64,000 nucleotides of DNA, taken from Lutispora sp003527145 (GTDB taxonomy: Bacteria > Bacillota > Clostridia > Lutisporales > Lutisporaceae). Location of the stretch: the NCBI GenBank assembly GCA_029983695.1, contig JASBZB010000022.1:13520-77519 (forward strand). The letters are read 5' to 3'. Below are positions 58,638 to 64,000 of this stretch, in pieces; positions within the stretch are counted from its first letter, which is position 1; each line of letters begins with the position of its first letter. Position numbers and translations under genes: made by a program. Below the pieces are notes generated by a model, which did no database searches, was not told the DNA's origin, and saw only the letters and a program-made list of their open reading frames with translations.

Positions 58638-61600
58638 CTACTTGTTCAAAAGTCTATATACTACTATGGCCGCTTCTGCTCTAGTTGTATTTGACAAAGG
58701 ATTGATATTCTTTCCATCGCCTGTTATGATACCTTCGGCCACAACCTTAGAAACGCCGTCACGTGCATATGCTGCAATTTTCTCGTTATCAGCAAATTTA
58801 CTTAAATCTGCAGTGCTTTCAGCGTTGTTTTTCTTTGCTGCATTTAATGCACGGTTTATCATAGTCATCATATCCTGTCTTGTTATGGCTTCATCAGGAT
58901 TAATCTTATTTCCGCCTACTCCTGTTGTAATTCCAAGTTTTTTGGCAACTGCAATTTCATTGTAATAATAGTCATCTGCAGTCACATCATCAAAATTGCC
59001 ATCGACCTTAGCTGACAGGCCCAATGCTCTTATCAAGCCATATAAAAAGTCTGCCCTTGTAATATCGGCCTTTGGATCGTAGTTCGTCTTTGTAGCAGGC
59101 TTTAATATTTCCTTTGCTACTACAGCATTTATTTGTTTGGATGCCCATGCAAATCCATCCAGGTCGGTCATGCCAGGCTCCACATAAGAAACTGCATATT
59201 TACTTAGATGAGTGGTCCTAAAGCTTATCCTTCCTGCTGCAGAATCATATCTGGAATTTGGCACAGTTACAACTGTATTATTGTTTTCATCAATATACCA
59301 AATAACAATATTGTCAGGATTCTTTAACTCTTCTGCTGTTGCTTTATAGTTTAGTAATATTGTCATTGGAGCATTTGCATTACTCCATCCTTTATTGACT
59401 CCATTTATCTTGAGACTGATATCATATACTGCCTTATCCCCAACTAAAGCTTTTATACTTGGAGATATATTCTTATTGTCAACTAATTCAAGTGATATTA
59501 TTATATTGGAACCTAATCCAGCCAATTCTGTAGATGAGAACATATTGCCAGGCAAGAATAAAGTACCAAATTCAGTTTGTATTTGAATATCTGAACCATC
59601 ACCTGATGCTAAAAATCTTGGCGGTATAGCCAATTCATATTTCTTAGCTCCTTTTACTGCAGCAATCGGTATAACAACATGTTTTTTGCCATCAGCGCCA
59701 GCAACTGCGGAATTTAACGCCTTATTCAATGCTTCTGCGCTTACACTTACCCTTGCGGTACCGGTAGCTGAGTCAAATGATGGAGTGGGCAGGGATACAA
59801 CTCCAGGGCTTATGCTTTGAGGTGTGCTTGGAGCAGTGCTTCCTGAGGTTGGACTTCCGGAGCCCCCGCTTCCACCGCCATTTCCGCTTCCGCCACCGCT
59901 GCCATTATCGCCGCCAGATGAGGTGGTATCAACAACGTTTATTTTCATAGTGCAGCTGTTTCCCAGCTCAAATTCAAAATTCAGCAAGGTGTTCCCTAAT
60001 GGTAATCCTGCTAAATAGGTCTTCTTTATTGTTACTCTATTTGATGATAGTGTATAGTCTTTGTCTTTGGTCAAAGTGCTTTGACCGTTCTTTATTGAGA
60101 CTAGCTTGCTTCCATTTATAGTGACAGAAATATCAGTCTGTGCGTAAGCATTCTTATCAAAACTTGTACTTGACGGCGTTATTGAGTTGTAGGAATTTAC
60201 TGCTACATTGCCTGCATAATCATAGGCAGCAACAAAGACCGATTTCGGTTTATTGTCTACTATCAAGTTACTTGAATCAGTAAATTGGAACTCCCCACCA
60301 TCTACCGAAACCGCAGTAAATTGGATTCCGCTTCTGTCATCACTTGCAGTCCAGCTAATATTATATTTACCATTGTTTGGTGTAATTGCCGGTATGCTTA
60401 TAGACGGCTCAACGGTATCAACTTTTACAGGCAGTTCATATTTTTGAGAGACTGCTCCGGGATAATCAATGGTTGTCTCCATCACAATATTATATTTACC
60501 ATCCGGTGCTACCTGCCCATCCTTAAGCCTTCCGTCCCAGCTAAAGGAATCAACATCTACGGTATACCAGTTTTCCCCGCCGTAAGTGCTGTTCTTCCTT
60601 ATGCCTTCCTTATATAAATCATTCTCCTTATTGTAGAATATTTCTCTTACTTTTGCTCCTTTGCTGTCGGTTACATAAAGCTTAAATTCCTTCGCGTTTC
60701 TAAGCAAAGTAAACACCGTTGAAGCCATATCTTGATGTCCATCACCGTTAGGTGAAATTGCTGCATTCTCGGGATCAACATTTTTTTTGAGATCTTGTCC
60801 AAGTTGATATAACTTGTACACAAGCTCGCCTTTATCATCGTACTCCGGTACCGGATCATATAATCCTGTATATCCGCCATAAGAATCTGGCTCCCATAAT
60901 CCCGGATCCACATTCTGAGGCTTATCCCAATCTCCATAAAACCCTACATACGGAACGGTCAGTTGTGGAATGTCAGGATTTTGAGATGTAGGTATGAACT
61001 TAATAAAACCCTCAACAAAGCTTTCACTAGGCAAATTAGCGCCGCTTAGGTCAATTGTGATTTCTACATCACTTACTCCGTCTTTTTTTACATAAACACT
61101 CTCATATACAGTATCCGAAACTTCCTTGCTGAATACTTTTATCCTTGCGCCATCAACCGAATCAGTTTCCAGTGCATTCCATTCATATCCTATAGCACTG
61201 AAAATATAATCTGTAAATACATTTGCATATACATTGTAATATACGGCATCAGTGACTGACAGATCAGAAAATGCCTTAAGTTGTAAAGTAAAAGTCGTAA
61301 TATCGCCAATCTCTCTTAAGGATACCGCTGCCTTTCCTTTATCATCTTGAACAGTCACAGGTGTTATTATTGCCTTATCTATTTTCATAAGACCGGAGCC
61401 TTGAAGCCTTGGTGAATAAGGCGTTTTGCCTTCACTTATTGGATTAATAATAATCTCTGCCGTATTCATCAGCATCTTTTTAGCCAGATTAACTAAATTA
61501 GCGTCCTTAACAATACCTTTTCCCTTAAGATATTGTGCCAGCAGTACGGCAGCTCCCGCAACATGAGGAGAAGACATGGATGTGCCGCTCATGGATTCAT

Positions 61601-63383
61601 ATTCGTCACCATTTACTGTAGAATAAATGTTTCCTCCCGGTGCTGTCAGCTCCGGTTTAAAATCTAGGTTTGGAGTCAGTCCCCATGCACTGCCATCCAT
61701 CATCTGGCCCTTAACAGGGTTTTCCAGTGTTACTAGTGTGTCTGTAAATTTAACTGTAACTCCCTTATCTAGTTTGTCCATCATGTCTTTGCCTGCTTTG
61801 TTTCCTATAAAAACGGCAGGTATGTTAAGTTCTTCATATGTCTTCATAGATATAAGTTCGTCTCCCCCATCGGGATGGTTATATACGATAATTCCCGCTG
61901 CTCCTGCAGCTTGTACATTCTGCTGCTTTTCAACAAAGGAATTTTGGCCTCTTTGTACAAGGGCTATCTTCCCGGAGACGTCTGTCGGAATACTTCCTGC
62001 GACTCCATATCCGCAATCAACTAGCTCAATGTCATCCATATCCTTGGGATCAAGATTCCCGGCAGGCATATATATAATGTCTTTACCTGCTACGACACCG
62101 CCAACAAAATAATTAAACACAGCCGCCTTTATATAGGTATTTTCTATAGCAGCTATTTGTATAGTGTTTTCGGCAACTCCCGGGCTTCCGACCAACCCGA
62201 TATCAGGGTTCTGTGCAAAAGGATAGGGGCCTTCACCTTTTGTATTGTGTCCTGCGTTTCCAGCAGATACGCATACTATTATGCCCTTATTAACGGCACT
62301 TTGTATTACCGGCTGTATAGGATCTTCAGGGCCAACAAAGCCTGCATTGGATCCTAAGCTCATATTTATAACATCCGCATCCAGCTCTATAGCATGATTT
62401 AAGCCTGCAATTATATCATCATCATAAGCATATTTATCTTCGTCTGAAAATACCTTTTCCGCCAAAAGCTGAGCCTCGGGAGCAATGCCCAAAATGCTGC
62501 CATTTGCGGCTACAGTTCCTGCTACATGGACTCCATGGTGGCTTGCCAGAGGCTTTGACAGGTCTGGTATAACATCATGATCTTCATCTGCCCAGTCATA
62601 TCCTGATACAACCTTCGCGTTATACCATTTATCATCAATTTCAGTTTTATTTAATTTAGCTGCAATTGTATCTTCTGTATATTTCCCTTTTGCAGGATCG
62701 GTCAAGCTGCAAAGATCTTTATGAGTATAGTCAATGCCCGTATCAACTATAGCCACCAGCATGCCTTCACCTTTAAGTCCCAGGCCGCCGCCAGCTACTG
62801 CTTTATTTACGATATCCGCATTTACCATTTCCCTGCTGTTCTCCATATCCTTCGCATACTTTCTTGATATATGTACCTTAGTAACTCCGGACAGCTTCTT
62901 TATGGCTTCAATATCCTTATATTCCACAGTTGCACTGAAGCCGTTAATTCCCATGAAAAACTGATGTCTTTCTTCAAAATCAATTCCTAGATCTTGGATT
63001 TGGGATCTAACGGATCCCTGGGTATTTTTCAGGCTCTGCACAGCATTAGTGTTCCTCATGTTTGTGATCGGTCTTCCCTTTACTTCGATTATAACTCTGA
63101 CTTTATCATTAGGTTTGAAGTATATATCTGGATTTTTGGAGTTTTCGTTAACAACAAAATCCTGTCTTTCCCTTAGAACTTTCCCTATATCGGGTAGGGC
63201 TTTTTCTTGTGATATTAGTGCTTTTATGTTCATTTTTTCCAAATCGGCCACGTCAATCGTACTTGTCCCCTTATTTTCATTCACTTTATCATATGAGATA
63301 TTATTTTCGGGTAAAGCAAAAATATTAGAAGGGATGACAAGAATCAGCGCCAGGGTTAACGCTACAAGTCTCTTAAGCTTCAA
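58638..63383 (-). CDS. Secreted S8 protease with PA insert, Ig-like domains and SLH repeats
   Basis: About 1581 residues from TTG 63383, placed nine bases after AGGAGG; an ATG seven codons earlier overlaps that site. Numbering below is from the longer start. Signal peptide ending near 30 (NIFA); propeptide with FMGINGFSATV; catalytic Asp221 (AIVDTG), His290 (HGVHVAG), Asn383 (AGN) and Ser609 (SGTSMSSPH). A PA domain (about 440-560) lies between Asn and Ser, as in C5a-peptidase/lactocepin-type enzymes. Then Fn3-like domains, a FlgD-like Ig block with ISPNGDGHQDMA, a Gly/Ser linker, and three SLH repeats (about 1410-1585). Cell-surface protease tied to the wall polymer whose genes follow. Confidence 0.93.
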   Translation of the reverse strand: MKLKRLVALTLALILVIPSNIFALPENNISYDKVNENKGTSTIDVADLEKMNIKALISQEKALPDIGKVLRERQDFVVNENSKNPDIYFKPNDKVRVIIEVKGRPITNMRNTNAVQSLKNTQGSVRSQIQDLGIDFEERHQFFMGINGFSATVEYKDIEAIKKLSGVTKVHISRKYAKDMENSREMVNADIVNKAVAGGGLGLKGEGMLVAIVDTGIDYTHKDLCSLTDPAKGKYTEDTIAAKLNKTEIDDKWYNAKVVSGYDWADEDHDVIPDLSKPLASHHGVHVAGTVAANGSILGIAPEAQLLAEKVFSDEDKYAYDDDIIAGLNHAIELDADVINMSLGSNAGFVGPEDPIQPVIQSAVNKGIIVCVSAGNAGHNTKGEGPYPFAQNPDIGLVGSPGVAENTIQIAAIENTYIKAAVFNYFVGGVVAGKDIIYMPAGNLDPKDMDDIELVDCGYGVAGSIPTDVSGKIALVQRGQNSFVEKQQNVQAAGAAGIIVYNHPDGGDELISMKTYEELNIPAVFIGNKAGKDMMDKLDKGVTVKFTDTLVTLENPVKGQMMDGSAWGLTPNLDFKPELTAPGGNIYSTVNGDEYESMSGTSMSSPHVAGAAVLLAQYLKGKGIVKDANLVNLAKKMLMNTAEIIINPISEGKTPYSPRLQGSGLMKIDKAIITPVTVQDDKGKAAVSLREIGDITTFTLQLKAFSDLSVTDAVYYNVYANVFTDYIFSAIGYEWNALETDSVDGARIKVFSKEVSDTVYESVYVKKDGVSDVEITIDLSGANLPSESFVEGFIKFIPTSQNPDIPQLTVPYVGFYGDWDKPQNVDPGLWEPDSYGGYTGLYDPVPEYDDKGELVYKLYQLGQDLKKNVDPENAAISPNGDGHQDMASTVFTLLRNAKEFKLYVTDSKGAKVREIFYNKENDLYKEGIRKNSTYGGENWYTVDVDSFSWDGRLKDGQVAPDGKYNIVMETTIDYPGAVSQKYELPVKVDTVEPSISIPAITPNNGKYNISWTASDDRSGIQFTAVSVDGGEFQFTDSSNLIVDNKPKSVFVAAYDYAGNVAVNSYNSITPSSTSFDKNAYAQTDISVTINGSKLVSIKNGQSTLTKDKDYTLSSNRVTIKKTYLAGLPLGNTLLNFEFELGNSCTMKINVVDTTSSGGDNGSGGGSGNGGGSGGSGSPTSGSTAPSTPQSISPGVVSLPTPSFDSATGTARVSVSAEALNKALNSAVAGADGKKHVVIPIAAVKGAKKYELAIPPRFLASGDGSDIQIQTEFGTLFLPGNMFSSTELAGLGSNIIISLELVDNKNISPSIKALVGDKAVYDISLKINGVNKGWSNANAPMTILLNYKATAEELKNPDNIVIWYIDENNNTVVTVPNSRYDSAAGRISFRTTHLSKYAVSYVEPGMTDLDGFAWASKQINAVVAKEILKPATKTNYDPKADITRADFLYGLIRALGLSAKVDGNFDDVTADDYYYNEIAVAKKLGITTGVGGNKINPDEAITRQDMMTMINRALNAAKKNNAESTADLSKFADNEKIAAYARDGVSKVVAEGIITGDGKNINPLSNTTRAEAAIVVYRLLNK

Positions 63384-63825
63384 TCGTTCCAACCTCCTAC
63401 TCATTGATTTATTTTAAAGAATATTTTTTCTACCCTCCTCTGCAAAAAAATTATAACTCAAATTTACTTTCAAAAAGCAAATGAGCTTTCGGTATTTATG
63501 AGTAAAAAATATGAAATATAATTAGAGAATTAGCGGTTTGAAAATTGAGGGGTGTGTTTCTATATATGTAGGTATGAATAATGATATATGTAATTTATAT
63601 GTTGATTATCATAAACTGTTTTTATTATATTACCATTAAAGGGAAATGTCAACAATTACCTGAGACAAGCTTATATGTATCTACATTGCCAAAAGTATAG
63701 CATAAAGCAGCATAATTTTTGAGTTTTCGTCTTTTAAAGGTATCCGTCAAAAGCAACACACATGGGCAACAACATAACGATATGAGATAATGCATCAAAG
63801 AATAAAATCGGAGGTGCATTTTTTA
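63384..63825. other. Upstream region of the protease gene and IS66 left end
   Basis: No gene supported. AT-rich stretch presumably with the protease promoter. From about 63735 the sequence GGTATCCGTCAAAAGCAACAC begins what looks like the left end of the IS66 element that follows. Confidence 0.45.
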
Positions 63826-64000
63826 TTGAACTATAAGGAAAACAGAGAGATGTGGGTGGCAAGAGTAGCTTCATTCCACGAAAGCGGCATGAACCAATCC
63901 CAATGGTGCAAGGCAAATAAAATAAAATTGTCTGCGCTTGGGTATTGGCTAAGGAAGCTAAATCCCAGGGATGATTCTGATACAGAAGCTGGAATCTTTG
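63826..64000 (+). CDS. tnpA: IS66 family accessory protein TnpA (partial, runs off window)
   Basis: TTG 63826 after CGGAGGTG opens a frame reading NYKENREMWVARVASFHESG, MNQSQWCKANKIKLSALGYW and LRKLNPRDDSD to the window end (58 residues). This is the HTH-containing first gene of IS66 elements, normally followed by tnpB and the large tnpC. Confidence 0.85.
   Translation, partial: MNYKENREMWVARVASFHESGMNQSQWCKANKIKLSALGYWLRKLNPRDDSDTEAGIF

Noticed and set aside
63734..63916. Small minus-strand frame near the window end
   Set aside because: It overlaps the IS66 tnpA start on the other strand, which has a good ribosome site and clear family sequence.

Overview
The window is AT-rich, with good Shine-Dalgarno sites, frequent GTG/TTG starts, SLH-domain exoproteins, a tungsten-type aldehyde:ferredoxin oxidoreductase (AOR) and a LevR/sigma-54 controlled mannose-class PTS. 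This points to an anaerobic Firmicute of the class Clostridia; the genus cannot be named from the sequence alone.

Region 1 (1-10422, minus strand): one long PTS operon, read from about 7600 down to the window start. It encodes EIIA, EIIB, EIIC, EIID, a zinc alcohol/polyol dehydrogenase, a DhnA-type aldolase, HPr, Enzyme I and an AOR cut by the window edge. A -24/-12 promoter lies in front of it, and upstream is a LevR-type activator that would drive that promoter. The operon carries its own general phosphotransfer proteins together with uptake and catabolic enzymes.

Region 2 (10423-24537): an accessory zone. It holds a PucR/NCS1-permease/NicX-like/substrate-binding cluster, probably for a nitrogen heterocycle or related compound; a MarR gene with a textbook operator over its promoter; an M18 aminopeptidase; VanZ and CGNR genes; an encapsulated ferritin followed by only the C-terminal half of an encapsulin shell gene; a HigBA-like toxin-antitoxin pair; and a CD-NTase-like nucleotidyltransferase with an eroded C-terminus. 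A repeat family of Rpn-type (PD-(D/E)XK) genes, each carrying its own promoter, is scattered here as one full copy and several decayed fragments. A second full copy sits at 29826-30797.

Region 3 (24538-30840): a 633-residue protein of unknown family, a doubly deleted M20 peptidase pseudogene, an AlbA_2-type regulator and a graveyard of insertion sequences (Y1/REP type, IS1380-like, an internally deleted IS3 element) ending in the second Rpn copy.

Region 4 (30979-63383, minus strand): a surface-glycan locus of 19 genes bracketed by two large secreted subtilisin-like proteases with SLH anchors. It contains a complete WbpA/B/E/D/I-type set for UDP-2,3-diacetamido-2,3-dideoxy-mannuronic acid, PglF/PglE/PglC-type enzymes for a 4-amino-4,6-dideoxy initiating sugar, glycosyltransferases, a Wzy-like polymerase, a MurJ-family flippase, a Wzz-like chain-length protein, a WaaL-like ligase with TPRs, a pyruvyltransferase with an F420-hydrogenase-beta-like partner, and an unusual ATP-grasp plus PLP-decarboxylase pair. 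The products would cooperate to build, export, polymerise and attach a pyruvylated, diaminouronate-containing polymer. A secondary cell-wall polymer that anchors SLH proteins, or an S-layer glycan, is the natural guess (inference).

The window ends in the start of an IS66 element.
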